Position numbers and translations under genes: made by a program | Assembly: GCF_003032475.1 (NCBI RefSeq) | Contig: NZ_CP028369.1 | Location: forward strand, 5,518,001 to 5,582,000 | Reading direction: 5' to 3' | From: Streptomyces sp. P3 | GTDB lineage: Bacteria; Actinomycetota; Actinomycetes; Streptomycetales; Streptomycetaceae | Length of the DNA stretch: 64,000 nt | In this document: piece by piece, positions 1 to 13,561 of the stretch | Position numbering within the stretch: position 1 is the stretch's first letter | Layout: each line of letters begins with the position of its first letter | Notes under the pieces: model-generated | Databases searched by the model: none | What the model was told of the DNA's origin: nothing | The model's input: only the letters and a program-made list of their open reading frames with translations

Positions 1-369
1 CAGGGTGGGCCCGGGTTCGGGCCGTACGGTCAGTGGGGCGCCGTAGCGGGACCCGCCGAGCCGGTGGAGCACATCGTCCGGCAGGTCGTGCTGGATGACT
101 CGGGACACCTCGACGACACCGCTCAGCGAGCCGCTGAGCGACCCGGCCGTACCGAGGTTGACGATCTCCCGTGGACGTGCCGACGACAGTACCCACGCAA
201 GCTCCACGGTGGCCCGCACCTTCCCCATTCCGGTGATCAGCACGGGAAGGGAGTCGTCGAAGTGCGCCGCCTCCGCCTCGGCCGCCGTCACGATCAACGG
301 AAGGTCGGGACGGATGCGGCCTCGGAGGCGAGCCGTGAAGGCGGCTTCGGGTGGGGCGGGGAGCAGCAC
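1..369 (-). CDS. Nucleosidase, MTA/SAH nucleosidase-like (3' part cut off by window edge)
   Basis: Only the first 123 codons are inside the window and the frame is open to base 1. The translation carries LPVLITGMGKVRA and then EIVNLGTAGSL, the paired glycine-rich signatures of the purine phosphorylase/5'-methylthioadenosine nucleosidase fold, which cleaves the N-glycosidic bond of nucleosides in the cytoplasm. The start is GTG at 369, chosen because AGGA lies about eight bases upstream and the similarity begins soon afterwards. The stop of the DoxX-like gene lies 43 bases upstream on the same strand, so the two may be cotranscribed. The exact substrate cannot be given, because the C-terminal half is missing. 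Confidence 0.7.
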   Translation of the reverse strand, partial: MLLPAPPEAAFTARLRGRIRPDLPLIVTAAEAEAAHFDDSLPVLITGMGKVRATVELAWVLSSARPREIVNLGTAGSLSGSLSGVVEVSRVIQHDLPDDVLHRLGGSRYGAPLTVRPEPGPTL

Positions 370-412
370 GGGATTCCTGTTCGGGAGGGGCGCCGGTCGA
401 GGTGGACCGGTG

Positions 413-757
413 TCAGGTGTTCCGGACGGTCAGCAGTGTGGCCAGCAGCGCCATCACGGCCAGAGCGCCCGGCGCGATGAGCCCCTTGCGGTCGTTCGCC
501 CGGAGATGGAAGACCGCCGCGCCGCAGAAGTACAGGAACACCCCCGCGCCGGCGGCGATCCCCAGCGGCCGGTAGGCCAGCCCGAGAAGCAGTCCCGAGG
601 CCCCGGCGATCTCCACCGAGGCCAGCCGGGGCAGCCACGGGTCGGGCACGCCCACTGCGCGCATCGCGGCGACCATGGACTCCCGTCGTCGCAACTTGCC
701 CAGCGCCGAGACCAGGAGGACCAGCGACAGGACGATGATGAAGGACGCGTAGTTCAT
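413..757 (-). CDS. DoxX-like small integral membrane protein
   Basis: The product has 114 residues and four hydrophobic stretches (about residues 5-20, 45-65, 68-84 and 92-110). The pattern is that of the DoxX/DoxD-like family: an early GKLRRR loop, then a V-G-V-P-D segment before the second helix. Such proteins are four-helix inner-membrane proteins of poorly defined function, some linked to oxidoreductases or thiol stress. The ATG at 757 begins the first helix directly. Longer upstream extensions in this frame have unrelated arginine-rich composition and were rejected. It precedes the nucleosidase gene, 43 bases away. Confidence 0.7.
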   Translation of the reverse strand: MNYASFIIVLSLVLLVSALGKLRRRESMVAAMRAVGVPDPWLPRLASVEIAGASGLLLGLAYRPLGIAAGAGVFLYFCGAAVFHLRANDRKGLIAPGALAVMALLATLLTVRNT

Positions 758-1124
758 GGACACGGGTCTCCGGTGGACGAGGCGGCGAGGGGCGTGCGGT
801 GACGGCCGCCCCCATGTTTGCCGTGATCGGCCCAGGAGATCCCTAGTGCTGGATTCCGCGTTCTGCGGGTACACGGGCTGCCGGCGGGGTAGTTCGGGTG
901 CTCGGGCGGGCGTCGGACGACGGTGCGACGAGCACGGCCGGGCGAGATCGGGACACCGTGCCGTCGTTCGCCGGTGACGGCCGGTCGTGCCCGGCCGCTG
1001 AATACGACGGCGATATGCGGGCATCCGATGAGGAAGTCCGCGCGAGAGCGTATGCCCGCCCCGAGACCGGAAGGATTGATCGCGGATGTGCCTCCTGTGA
1101 GCCCGCTCACGGTGGCATACTCCA
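758..1124. other. Intergenic region between divergent genes
   Basis: These 367 bases separate the leftward DoxX-like gene from the rightward HAD-like gene. Open frames here have shadow-like arginine/glycine composition. The only structure I can support is the palindrome and -10-like box at its right end, described separately. Confidence 0.5.
1097..1121 (+). promoter_or_regulatory. Palindrome GTGAGC-CC-GCTCAC and -10-like CATACT before the HAD-like gene
   Basis: Bases 1097-1110 form a perfect 6-bp inverted repeat with a 2-bp centre. CATACT at 1116-1121 matches the most conserved positions of an actinobacterial -10 box. It lies only four bases before the ATG at 1125, so a transcript from it would be nearly leaderless. 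The palindrome would then sit between -35 and -10, a typical operator position. No clear -35 is visible, so the promoter is an inference. Confidence 0.35.
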
Positions 1125-1751
1125 ATGAGACTCATGTCTGCTCTAGCCGCCGTGTTTTTCTCAGTGGACTGCATCCTGGTCAGGGGAAGCAGCCTGTCCC
1201 GCCTTGTCGAGGAACGCCTCGGACTGAGCGGGGCCTCGAGCGTGCATGAAACCCACGCCACCGACGCGGCACGCTGGGCGGGCATCCCGGAGAACGCACT
1301 GCACACCCAGCTCGCGGGGCTGCCCATGATCCCCGGAATCGCGGAGACCACGCAGTGGTGCTGGAGCAGCGGCCTGATGCCGATCATCTCCAGCCTCACC
1401 TGGACCCCGATCGGCGCGCACCTCGCCGAGCGGTTCGGTTTCCACTCGTATGCGGGGCGCTGCCTGGACGCGAGGAACGGAAGGTTCACGGGTCAGGCCG
1501 GCTGCCCGTACACGCCCGCGGATCAGGTCGAGTTCGTCCAGCGACGTTGCGACGATCTCGGGGTCGCGCCCCACGGCTGCGCGGCCGTGGGCGCGTGCCC
1601 GACCGACGGTCCGCTCTTCGACTCGGTCGGCCTCGCCATTGCCTTCAACGCCCCGCGGGAGGTGAGCGCACGCGCTACCACCGCCGTCGAGGGAGACGAC
1701 CTGCGCGCCGTGATACCCGCGCTGCAGCGTCTCACCGCCAACGGGGTCTGA
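1125..1751 (+). CDS. HAD-fold protein related to SerB-type phosphatases, catalytic residues lost
   Basis: The 208-residue protein follows the HAD IB (phosphoserine-phosphatase-like) layout: an N-terminal strand followed by VRGSS, a helical cap, a motif II serine near LTWTP, and a C-terminal VG-PLFDSVG loop. The key residues are altered. Motif I, normally D-x-D, reads S-V-D-C (Ser13 at the nucleophile). The motif III lysine is Gln in the ADQVEFV helix, and motif IV, normally GDS-x-xD, reads GACPTD. Phosphotransfer chemistry therefore looks impossible, and a binding or regulatory role is more likely. The start is ATG 1125; ATG 1134 is an alternative. It stands alone, 74 bases before the convergent lacI-type gene. 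Confidence 0.6.
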   Translation: MRLMSALAAVFFSVDCILVRGSSLSRLVEERLGLSGASSVHETHATDAARWAGIPENALHTQLAGLPMIPGIAETTQWCWSSGLMPIISSLTWTPIGAHLAERFGFHSYAGRCLDARNGRFTGQAGCPYTPADQVEFVQRRCDDLGVAPHGCAAVGACPTDGPLFDSVGLAIAFNAPREVSARATTAVEGDDLRAVIPALQRLTANGV

Positions 1752-1825
1752 GCGACGACGACGGCGCTGGCGGCGGCGGTGCGTGCGGCGTGTCTGCTGC
1801 ATCGGCCGGTCGCCCGGGGCGGTGC

Positions 1826-2890
1826 TCAGGTGGTGTGCGAAAGGCTCTGGCCCTTGGAGGACGGTGGCGGTGCGGTCGAGCATCGGACGACGAGTGCGAC
1901 CGGTGGCGCGCTTGCCGGCGGCAGTTCCGTGTCCGGTTTCTCGATGGCGTGGACGAGCAGTCCGACTCCCTGCCGTGCCGCGGCGTCGAAGGGCTGCCGC
2001 ACGGTGGTCAGCGGCGGAGAGACATAGGCGAAGACCGGGTTGTCGTCGAACCCGACGACGCTGACGTCCTCCGGCACGCGCCGTCCGGCTTCCCGCATGG
2101 CGTGGATCAGGCCGATGGCCATCTCGTCGCCGGCCGCGAACACCGCGGTCACCGAGCTGTCCGAGGCAAGCTCGCGACCCGCCGCGTACCCGGAGGCGGG
2201 CGACCAGTCACCGTTGAGCAGCGGCGGCTCGTGCGCGCCCCGCGCCGTGAGTGCCGCCCGCCATCCCTCAATACGGTCCTTGGTGGCGTACCACCCATGT
2301 GGACCGGCGAGGTGGTGAACGGTCGCGTGTCCCAGATCCAGCAGATGCTCGGTGGCCGCCCGAGCCAGTTCGGGTGCGCCCACACCCATGGTCACGGTCC
2401 GGGTGGCGGTGAATGCGGGCGGCGCCCCCAGGAAGAGGACGGGGACGTCGACACCGACGCTGACGTCCCCGTCCACGATGGGTTCGGAGACGATGACGCC
2501 GTCCACCCCCTGCTCCAGCAGCGACTCCACCGCCCCCGCGATACCCGCGGGGTCGCCGTCCGCCGTGTTGACCACACGGAGCGCGTAGCCCGCGTCGCGC
2601 ACGGCCCGCTCGATGTGCACGAGCAGTGAAGCGGTGCCGTACCCGGCGGTGCCCAGGGCGACCACGCCGATGGAGCCGGTACGCCCGGAGGCCAGGGTCC
2701 TGGCCGCCTGGTTCAGCCGGTAGCCGAGTTCCTCAGCGGCTGCGAGGACTTTTGTGCGGGCCTTCTCGGAGACATACGGCTCGTTGTTGAGGACCCGGGA
2801 CACCGTCTTGCGGGACACCCCGGCCAGGCGGGCCACGTCCGCGCTGCGCGGCACGGGGGAGCCCTCGCTCCGTCCCACCACTGTTGCCAT
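1826..2890 (-). CDS. LacI-family transcriptional regulator of the adjacent sugar-uptake operon
   Basis: The 354-residue protein has an N-terminal helix-turn-helix (SADVARLAGVSRKTVSRVLN, about residues 15-34), a hinge with the conserved QAARTLASGRT pattern, and a periplasmic-binding-protein-like sensor ending in VGFDDNPVFAYVSPPLTTVRQP. ATG 2890 was preferred to an upstream in-frame start because GGGAG precedes it at good spacing and the DNA-binding domain begins directly after. It is divergent from the sugar ABC operon at 3387 and presumably represses it and itself through the palindrome at 2937-2965. It is a close paralogue of the regulator at 17030-18103, with the same length, domain boundaries and C-terminal motif. 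The effector is probably a galactoside, inferred only from the neighbouring beta-galactosidase. Confidence 0.9.
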   Translation of the reverse strand: MATVVGRSEGSPVPRSADVARLAGVSRKTVSRVLNNEPYVSEKARTKVLAAAEELGYRLNQAARTLASGRTGSIGVVALGTAGYGTASLLVHIERAVRDAGYALRVVNTADGDPAGIAGAVESLLEQGVDGVIVSEPIVDGDVSVGVDVPVLFLGAPPAFTATRTVTMGVGAPELARAATEHLLDLGHATVHHLAGPHGWYATKDRIEGWRAALTARGAHEPPLLNGDWSPASGYAAGRELASDSSVTAVFAAGDEMAIGLIHAMREAGRRVPEDVSVVGFDDNPVFAYVSPPLTTVRQPFDAAARQGVGLLVHAIEKPDTELPPASAPPVALVVRCSTAPPPSSKGQSLSHTT

Positions 2891-2936
2891 GAAGTCTCCC
2901 GACGGCCGTGCGTCTGCATCGAACGAGGTCAACTAT

Positions 2937-2993
2937 ATGACCACGCGGTCTGATCGCGTGGTCATGTCTACGTAGCCGAGAGCTGTACGTCAA
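2937..2993 (-). promoter_or_regulatory. Promoter and LacI-type operator of the regulator gene
   Basis: On the minus strand TTGACG (2988-2993) and TAGACA (2965-2970) are 17 bases apart, a strong sigma-70-type promoter. Immediately downstream lies the perfect inverted repeat ATGACCACGCG / CGCGTGGTCAT (2937-2947 and 2955-2965, 7-base spacer). It overlaps the expected start of transcription, as expected for autorepression. The lacI-type gene at 1826-2890 would be transcribed from it. Confidence 0.7.
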
Positions 2994-3230
2994 GAGTTCC
3001 CGCGGTTTCGATTCCGGTGGGCGGCAGTGGATCCGGTGGGGGTGAGCGGTCGGCTCCGGGTTGTGCGGCCACCTGGAGAGGGGTCGCCTCTGTCGGGTAT
3101 ACATGCTGGTCAAATGGCAGAATCTCACTCGCGGGTCCGCTCGCGAAGCGTCGTCGTCGTTCCCGCCCGACGGGCGAGCCGTCCGGCTTCTCGACGTGTG
3201 CGGTCGGTCCTGAGCGGCGGCCGGAGGGGC

Positions 3231-3260
3231 TTGACAGCGACTCCCCGGACCGTTCAGGCT
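3231..3260 (+). promoter_or_regulatory. Candidate promoter of the sugar ABC operon
   Basis: TTGACA at 3231-3236 is followed after 18 bases by CAGGCT (3255-3260), which keeps the A and T most conserved in -10 boxes. It lies about 125 bases before the binding-protein start. The rest of 2994-3386 holds no supportable gene. No second copy of the ATGACCACGCG palindrome was seen near this promoter, so repression would have to act from the shared intergenic site. Confidence 0.4.
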
Positions 3261-3386
3261 TCCTCGCAGCCGCCGGTCGTATTTGTTCGATCGTGTTGAG
3301 TCTTGGTCGCATGAGTGACCGTTTTTGCCGTCGCATCCCTCGGTCGACCCGCCGTCTCGGGTTCGGCCGTCCTGTCAGGAGCCAAA

Positions 3387-4697
3387 ATGAACCCTTCGTC
3401 CTTCGGCCGGCCGGTGCCTGCCGCGAGCCGCCGTACGGTCTTGCGTGGTGTCGCCGGTGCTGCGGTTCTGGGTGCCGGTGTGCCGGTGCTCAGTGCCTGT
3501 GGCGGCAGTGGTGGCGCTGCCGACCCGAAGACGGTCACGCTCGGTTCCAACGCCTCGGACGCGGTGCCGAAGAAGGCGTTCGCCGAGATCTACGCGGCGT
3601 TCACGAAGCAGTCGGGGATCGCGGTGGACGTGAACACCAAGGACCACAACACGTTCCAGGAGCAGATCAACTCCTATCTGCAGGGCACGCCGGACGACGT
3701 GTTCAACTGGTTCGCGGGTTACCGGATGCAGTTCTTCGCGGCCAAGGGCCTGGCCTCCCCGGTCGACGACGTGTGGCAGAAGATCGGGGGCAACTTCCCC
3801 GACGCGATGAAGGCGCTGAGCAAGGGCGCGGACGGCAAGTACTACTTCGTGCCGGTCTCCACGTCGATCTGGGGGGTCTTCTACCGCAAGAGCGTGTTCC
3901 AGCAGCACGGTTACACCGTCCCGGCGACCTTCGACCAGCTGCTCGCGCTGTGTAAGCAGATGAAGAAGGACGGTCTGGTCCCGTTCGCTTTCGGCGACAA
4001 GGACGCCTGGCCCGCGCTCGGCACCTTCGACCAGATCAACTTCCGTACCAACGGCTACGACTTCCATGTCGAGCTGATGGCGGGCAAGGCGTCGTGGACG
4101 GATGCGAAGGTGCGCACCGCCTTCGACCACTGGGCCGAGCTGCTGCCCTACCACCAGGACGGCGCCGTCGGCCGGACCTGGCAGGACGCCGCCCAGACGC
4201 TGATCTCGAAGAAGGCGGGCATGTACCTGTTCGGCAGCTTCGTGGCCCAGCAGTTCACGAACAAGGCCGACCTGGACGACCTGGACTTCTTCCCCTTCCC
4301 GCAGATCGACCCCGCCCACGGCCAGGACACCGTCGAGGCGCCCACCGACGGCTTCATGCTCTCCAAGAACCCCAGGAACAACACCGGTGCGCTCAAACTC
4401 CTGGAGTTCCTGGGCACGCCGCAGGCCGAGCAGATCTACCTGAAGTCCGACCCGAGCCTGGTCGCCGCCTCCAACAAGGCCGACACCTCCTCCTACACCG
4501 CACTGCAGAAGAAGGCGTACGCGACGATCGCCGGCGCCAGGCACCTCACCCAGTTCATGGACCGCGACAGCCGCCCGGACTTCACCTCCACGGTGATGCA
4601 GCCCGCGCTGCAGAAGTTCGTCCGCGACCCCAAGGGCATCGACGGCCTGCTGGCATCGATCGAACGCCAGAAGAAGACGATCTTCGCCTCCGGCTGA
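3387..4697 (+). CDS. Extracellular sugar-binding lipoprotein of an ABC importer
   Basis: This 436-residue protein has a Tat-type signal (S-R-R-T-V-L-R near residue 14), a hydrophobic stretch and the lipobox LSAC, so it should be exported folded and anchored by a lipidated cysteine. The mature part is a family 1 solute-binding protein with the usual VFNWFAGYRMQFF and SIWGVFYRKSVF segments. It should capture an oligosaccharide or galactoside outside the cell and deliver it to the permeases encoded next. The ATG at 3387 was chosen because AGGAG precedes it and the signal peptide starts there. No ATP-binding subunit is encoded here. Streptomyces sugar importers usually share the MsiK ATPase encoded elsewhere. 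Confidence 0.92.
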   Translation: MNPSSFGRPVPAASRRTVLRGVAGAAVLGAGVPVLSACGGSGGAADPKTVTLGSNASDAVPKKAFAEIYAAFTKQSGIAVDVNTKDHNTFQEQINSYLQGTPDDVFNWFAGYRMQFFAAKGLASPVDDVWQKIGGNFPDAMKALSKGADGKYYFVPVSTSIWGVFYRKSVFQQHGYTVPATFDQLLALCKQMKKDGLVPFAFGDKDAWPALGTFDQINFRTNGYDFHVELMAGKASWTDAKVRTAFDHWAELLPYHQDGAVGRTWQDAAQTLISKKAGMYLFGSFVAQQFTNKADLDDLDFFPFPQIDPAHGQDTVEAPTDGFMLSKNPRNNTGALKLLEFLGTPQAEQIYLKSDPSLVAASNKADTSSYTALQKKAYATIAGARHLTQFMDRDSRPDFTSTVMQPALQKFVRDPKGIDGLLASIERQKKTIFASG

Positions 4698-4735
4698 GAC
4701 CCACCCTCCTGCTGAAGCGGACGAACACCGACACC

Positions 4736-9743
<5,008 letters not shown>

Positions 9744-9752
9744 GCGACAGAG

Positions 9753-9790
9753 CCCGCCGGCGACGGTGTTGCCCGCCGAGGGCCGGCGGG
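9753..9790 (+). terminator. Hairpin after the beta-galactosidase gene
   Basis: CCCGCCGGC (9753-9761) and GCCGGCGGG (9782-9790) are perfectly complementary around a 20-base loop, ten bases after the stop. There is no U-run, as is common in Streptomyces. Confidence 0.45.
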
Positions 9791-10192
9791 CCCACCGGGT
9801 GCTGCGCGGCCCGGCGGTGGGGGCGGCCGAAGGTTCCCCGAACGATCGTCCCGGCCCGAGGGCTGCCTCGACGAGCAGCCGGTCGGCGGCGAGGTGCGGG
9901 AGTTCGGGACCCGGGTGCCGATGGCGGAGCCGGGCGCCTTCCGCATCCCCTCTTCGAGATCGTGTGGGCCGAGGCCGAGGCCGACGCGGGGCCTGTGCCG
10001 GGACCGACGGGCCCCGGGCCGCCGTCGACGGGGCCCGGGGCCCGTCGACCGGGCGAAGGCCACCGGCCCCGCCAGGACCGGCCCGGCGCACCCTTCGTCA
10101 GCGACGGGCGGAAACAGCGGTGCGGCCTTCAAAGATGCATCCGCGGGTTTGCACACCGTCTGGCAACCAAACAGAAACCAGAGAGACTCGAC
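9791..10192. other. Intergenic region before the glycosyltransferase cassette
   Basis: About 400 bases without a convincing gene. A perfect 9-bp inverted repeat, GTCGACGGG / CCCGTCGAC (10024-10032 and 10041-10049, 8-base loop), may be an operator or a hairpin. The stretch 9880-10010 has a protein-like run in one frame that ends in a frameshift, but I could not assign it to a family. The promoter for the next operon should lie near 10120-10190, where base composition drops in GC. Confidence 0.4.
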
Positions 10193-11089
10193 ATGAAAGC
10201 ATCTCCGCCTCTTGTCGCGGTGATAGAGCCGGTTGAGCCGGATCTGCTCAGAGCCTTCATCGCGCACTACCGGGACACGGTCCGGGTACGGGAGTTCCAT
10301 CTGGGTCTCCACTTCACGGAAGACGCCCCGCAATCAGTTCGGGAGGAACTGATATCCGTGTGCGAGGAGCTGATCGGCCCTCCGGTGGTCATCAGCCAGG
10401 GAGCCTGGCACGAGACCGTGCACAGCGAGTTGCGCGACCATCTGCGCGCCCGCGCCGGCGTCGGCTGGCATGTGATCGCGGACGTCGACGAGTTCCACGA
10501 CTACCCGGTTCCGCTGACCGAGTTGACCGACGCCGCCGAGAGCGCGGGCAGCCCCATCGTCGGAGGACTGCTGCTCGACCGTGTGAGCGAGGACGGGTCC
10601 ATGCGGCCGTGGTCGTCCGAGGAGGGGCTGGACCGGTCGTATCCGCTGGGCGGCTTCCTCACCCCCAGACTGCTGGGCGGCAATCCCGGCAAGATCGTGG
10701 CCGCTCACTCATCGGTTCGACTCGGCCTCGCAAGTCACCGCAGCCTGGACGGATTTCCCGTCAACCGTCCGCTGGTTCCGGTGCACCGCTTCAGGTGGCG
10801 CGCCGGGATCCTGCAGGACCTGGCACGCCGGGTCGCCAAGTACGAGACCGGGGCGTGGCGCGAGACCGGGCCTTGGATCCGGAACGAGGTCTTTGCGCTG
10901 CTCCGCCACGTGGAGCCGCGGGACGGCCGCGTCGACGTGGCCGACAAGCGCTTCGGGCTGCGCCCCACTGCTTTCGGCAGAATCCCTGAAGGGTGGGAAA
11001 AGGACTCCGTGGAACTCCTCGACGAAGCCATGGGAATGTGCGACGAGGACAAATGGTCCACGGTCCAGGCACCCATCCCGAATTCCTGA
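10193..11089 (+). CDS. Glycosyltransferase, GT2_4/GT92-like
   Basis: The 298-residue protein contains WHVIADVDEFHDYP at about residues 92-104. This is the D-x-D-E metal and nucleotide-sugar signature of small GT-A glycosyltransferases grouped with Glyco_tranf_2_4/family 92. The segment FRWRAGILQDLARR near the C-terminus is also typical. No signal peptide or membrane helix is seen, so it should act in the cytoplasm on a soluble acceptor. It opens the six-gene cassette and is followed 7-20 bases later by a second glycosyltransferase gene. Donor and acceptor are unknown. Confidence 0.7.
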   Translation: MKASPPLVAVIEPVEPDLLRAFIAHYRDTVRVREFHLGLHFTEDAPQSVREELISVCEELIGPPVVISQGAWHETVHSELRDHLRARAGVGWHVIADVDEFHDYPVPLTELTDAAESAGSPIVGGLLLDRVSEDGSMRPWSSEEGLDRSYPLGGFLTPRLLGGNPGKIVAAHSSVRLGLASHRSLDGFPVNRPLVPVHRFRWRAGILQDLARRVAKYETGAWRETGPWIRNEVFALLRHVEPRDGRVDVADKRFGLRPTAFGRIPEGWEKDSVELLDEAMGMCDEDKWSTVQAPIPNS

Positions 11090-11108
11090 AGACAAGGTGA
11101 GTGCTTCG

Positions 11109-12260
11109 GTGTTGAACACAGTCGTCATACCAGTCCACCAAGAACTCTCCGTACTGCGAATCTTCTTGGACTCCCTCGTCCGTACCCTGGAATCCGATAC
11201 GCAGCTCCTCGTCGTCAACGACGGTTCGGGAGCAGCCGTGCAGACCTTCCTCGAGGAGCGCCTGTTTCCGCTCAAGGAGAGCGGGGTCGTTGTCGAGATC
11301 ATCCAGCACGAGGATCCGTTCGGCTGTGCCGCCTCGATCAACGAGGCGCTGCCTCTGGTACTCGGGGACTACGTCTACCTCATTGACTCGGACATCATCC
11401 TGGAACCTGAGTGGCAGTCCCGGATGCGCGCCACCCTGGAGAGCGACGAGTCGGTCGGGATGACCGGAGGCGTGCTCGTCTACCCGCAGACGGGCGGCAT
11501 CCAGCACTGCGGAGTGACGTTCACCGACTCGGTCGGGCGGCATCTCCTGCTGAACGCCCGGCCCAGTGCGCTGCCGCATGACCGCTATCCGGTCCAGCTG
11601 GTCGTGTTCGCCCTGTTCGCGATGAAACGTCAGGTCCTGGAGGAGACCGGTTCGCTCGACGAGGACTTCTTCAACGGCTACGAGGACTTCGACTTCCAGA
11701 TGCGTGCCCGGTCCCTGGGCTACCGGACTCTGGTCGATCCGCGGGTGGTGGCTTACCACTGGGAGCGGAGCAACGGCATCCACCGGGTGAGCAACAGGAA
11801 GAGCAACCTCGGACGCTTCTGGAAGCGCTGGGGCCACGCTCTCGAGCAGGACCTGTGGGACCGGCTCTTCACCCGCCTTGAGGAGGCGGTGGCCGGGACT
11901 CCGGCAAGTGACGCCCCGACCGTCGGGGTGGATCTGGCGGAGGCACGCGGCGACGCCACGGAGTTCTGGAAGCGGCTCGCCCGGCAGACGTGGAGACCGG
12001 AACGGGTGCTCAACGCGTCCCACAAGGTCTCGACCGGGACCCCGGTTCCACTCGCGCAGGTACTTCCGTCCGATCTGCTGCGTGAGGAGTCGCGGCTCCT
12101 GCTGCTGACCGACAACTTTGTGCAGCTTTCGGACAACTGGCTCTGGTGGAAGGAACGTTCCACTGTGCGCGGTGACGATCTCATCGTCGACCTGTACGGC
12201 AACTGCGTCACGAGTGCGGAACTTCAGGCCGGCTGTTGGCCCGGCCGGAAGATCAGATGA
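11109..12260 (+). CDS. Family 2 glycosyltransferase
   Basis: The 383-residue protein starts with LNTVVIPVHQ and LLVVNDGSG, the nucleotide-binding strands of GT-A family 2 enzymes. It has the metal-binding DSD at residues 93-95 and the acceptor/base region ETGSLDEDFFNGYEDFDFQ. A C-terminal extension of about 120 residues has no recognised domain. GTG 11109 is preferred because AAGGTGA lies eight bases upstream; GTG 11097, in frame, is a weaker alternative. The gene overlaps nothing and lies 11 bases before the aminotransferase gene, in the same operon. Confidence 0.82.
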   Translation: MLNTVVIPVHQELSVLRIFLDSLVRTLESDTQLLVVNDGSGAAVQTFLEERLFPLKESGVVVEIIQHEDPFGCAASINEALPLVLGDYVYLIDSDIILEPEWQSRMRATLESDESVGMTGGVLVYPQTGGIQHCGVTFTDSVGRHLLLNARPSALPHDRYPVQLVVFALFAMKRQVLEETGSLDEDFFNGYEDFDFQMRARSLGYRTLVDPRVVAYHWERSNGIHRVSNRKSNLGRFWKRWGHALEQDLWDRLFTRLEEAVAGTPASDAPTVGVDLAEARGDATEFWKRLARQTWRPERVLNASHKVSTGTPVPLAQVLPSDLLREESRLLLLTDNFVQLSDNWLWWKERSTVRGDDLIVDLYGNCVTSAELQAGCWPGRKIR

Positions 12261-12271
12261 GGAGATCCCCC

Positions 12272-13561
12272 ATGGAGCCCGCCGCATCATCCGACCTGCT
12301 CCCGGTCGACTTCCCGCTCAGCCTGCGCTGGCTGGAGAAGAGTGAACGCATCATCCCCGCCGGTTGCAGCACGCTCGCGAAGTCGCCCTCACGGGTCCTG
12401 CCCGGAACGACCGCGATCTGCTGCGCGGAGGCGAACGGCGCCTACTTCAAGGACATCGACGGCAACACCTGGCTCGACTGCGAAATGGCCATGGGAACCG
12501 TCCCGTGGGGACACGCTCGCAGAGAAGTGGAGGAAGCCGTCGTCGCCCAACTTCGGCGCGGTGTCTCCTTCTCGCTGCCCGCCCCGCTCGAGGCCGAGGT
12601 CGCGGACCGGGTGCTCCAGCGGTTCGGCCGGTACGACGCGCTGCGCTTCTGCAAGAGCGGTGCCGACGCGGTGACGGGTGCGCTGCGCATCGCCCGCGCC
12701 GCCACCGGCCGCCAGATCGTCGTGGCGACGAGTTACCACGGCTGGCACGACTGGTCTGCCTACGGCCACTACGGCCGGCAGCCGGGCCCGCTCGGCATCC
12801 CGGACTCCGTCGCGGACACCACCCGCTGGGTGGGCGGATCCGACCCGGCGGCCCTGGAAAGCGTCCTGGCGCAGACATGGGGAGCATGTGCCGCAGTGGT
12901 TCTCTGCCCGAACACCTGGGCAGTTGCGGACCTGCGACGCGCGGTCAGCTCATGCCGCCGGGCCGGGGCCGTCGTCGTCTTCGACGAAGTGACCTCCGGC
13001 ATCCGTATGGGCCGCCAGGCCACGGCTGGGGAATACGGTCTGTGGCCGGACCTGATGTGCATCTCCAAGGGAATGGCCAACGGCCTCCCCCTGGCCGCTG
13101 TGCTCGGCCCGGCCGAGCTCATGGACCAGGCCACCCACACCAAGTTCAGCAACGCGCACTCCAGTGAATGCCTGGCGCTGGCGGCCGCGCTGGCGTGCGA
13201 GGACCTCATGAGCCGTACGCCCCTCTGGCCCACCTGGCGCGACCGCACGGCAGTGATGCTCGATCGCCTGAACGCGGAGATCACACGTCTGGGCCTCGAT
13301 ACCGAACTGGTCGTGGAGGGAACCCACGCCAGCTTCGCACTGCGCAGCCGCGGCATCGCCGACTTCTGGTCGGATCCGTTCCGCGAGCACCTGATCCGCG
13401 TGCTGGCAAGGAAGCGGATCTTCTCCAAGGGCTATCTGGTCTTCTCGGACGCCCATGGCCCCGAGGAACTGGAGACGGTCGAGTCGGCGCTGCTGACCAC
13501 ACTCCGTGAATGGCCCCCCGCGTCGTCCGTAACGCCCTCCCAGAGAAGGACCGCACGATGA
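12272..13561 (+). CDS. Class III PLP aminotransferase, glutamate-1-semialdehyde-aminotransferase-like
   Basis: The protein has 429 residues. The catalytic lysine is Lys266 in CISKGMANGLPLAAV, and the PLP-ring aspartate is Asp238 in VVFDEVTSGIR. The segment ERIIPAGCSTLAKSP is the N-terminal signature of the GSA-aminotransferase branch, whose members often amino-transfer unusual sugars or small keto acids in secondary pathways. Start ATG 12272 has GAGGAG upstream. Its stop overlaps the dehydrogenase start (ATGA). In this setting it probably aminates a keto-sugar or keto-polyol made by the dehydrogenase, or feeds an amine into it. Housekeeping HemL is unlikely given the neighbours. Confidence 0.85.
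   Translation: MEPAASSDLLPVDFPLSLRWLEKSERIIPAGCSTLAKSPSRVLPGTTAICCAEANGAYFKDIDGNTWLDCEMAMGTVPWGHARREVEEAVVAQLRRGVSFSLPAPLEAEVADRVLQRFGRYDALRFCKSGADAVTGALRIARAATGRQIVVATSYHGWHDWSAYGHYGRQPGPLGIPDSVADTTRWVGGSDPAALESVLAQTWGACAAVVLCPNTWAVADLRRAVSSCRRAGAVVVFDEVTSGIRMGRQATAGEYGLWPDLMCISKGMANGLPLAAVLGPAELMDQATHTKFSNAHSSECLALAAALACEDLMSRTPLWPTWRDRTAVMLDRLNAEITRLGLDTELVVEGTHASFALRSRGIADFWSDPFREHLIRVLARKRIFSKGYLVFSDAHGPEELETVESALLTTLREWPPASSVTPSQRRTAR

Noticed and set aside
64..815. Rightward open frames over the first 800 bases.
   Set aside because: They lie antisense to the nucleosidase and DoxX-like genes and have shadow composition.
10024..10049. Perfect GTCGACGGG inverted repeat as an operator for the glycosyltransferase cassette.
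   Set aside because: It is very GC-rich, lies about 150 bases from the start codon and has no promoter boxes nearby, so it could equally be a chance hairpin. It is recorded only as part of the intergenic entry.
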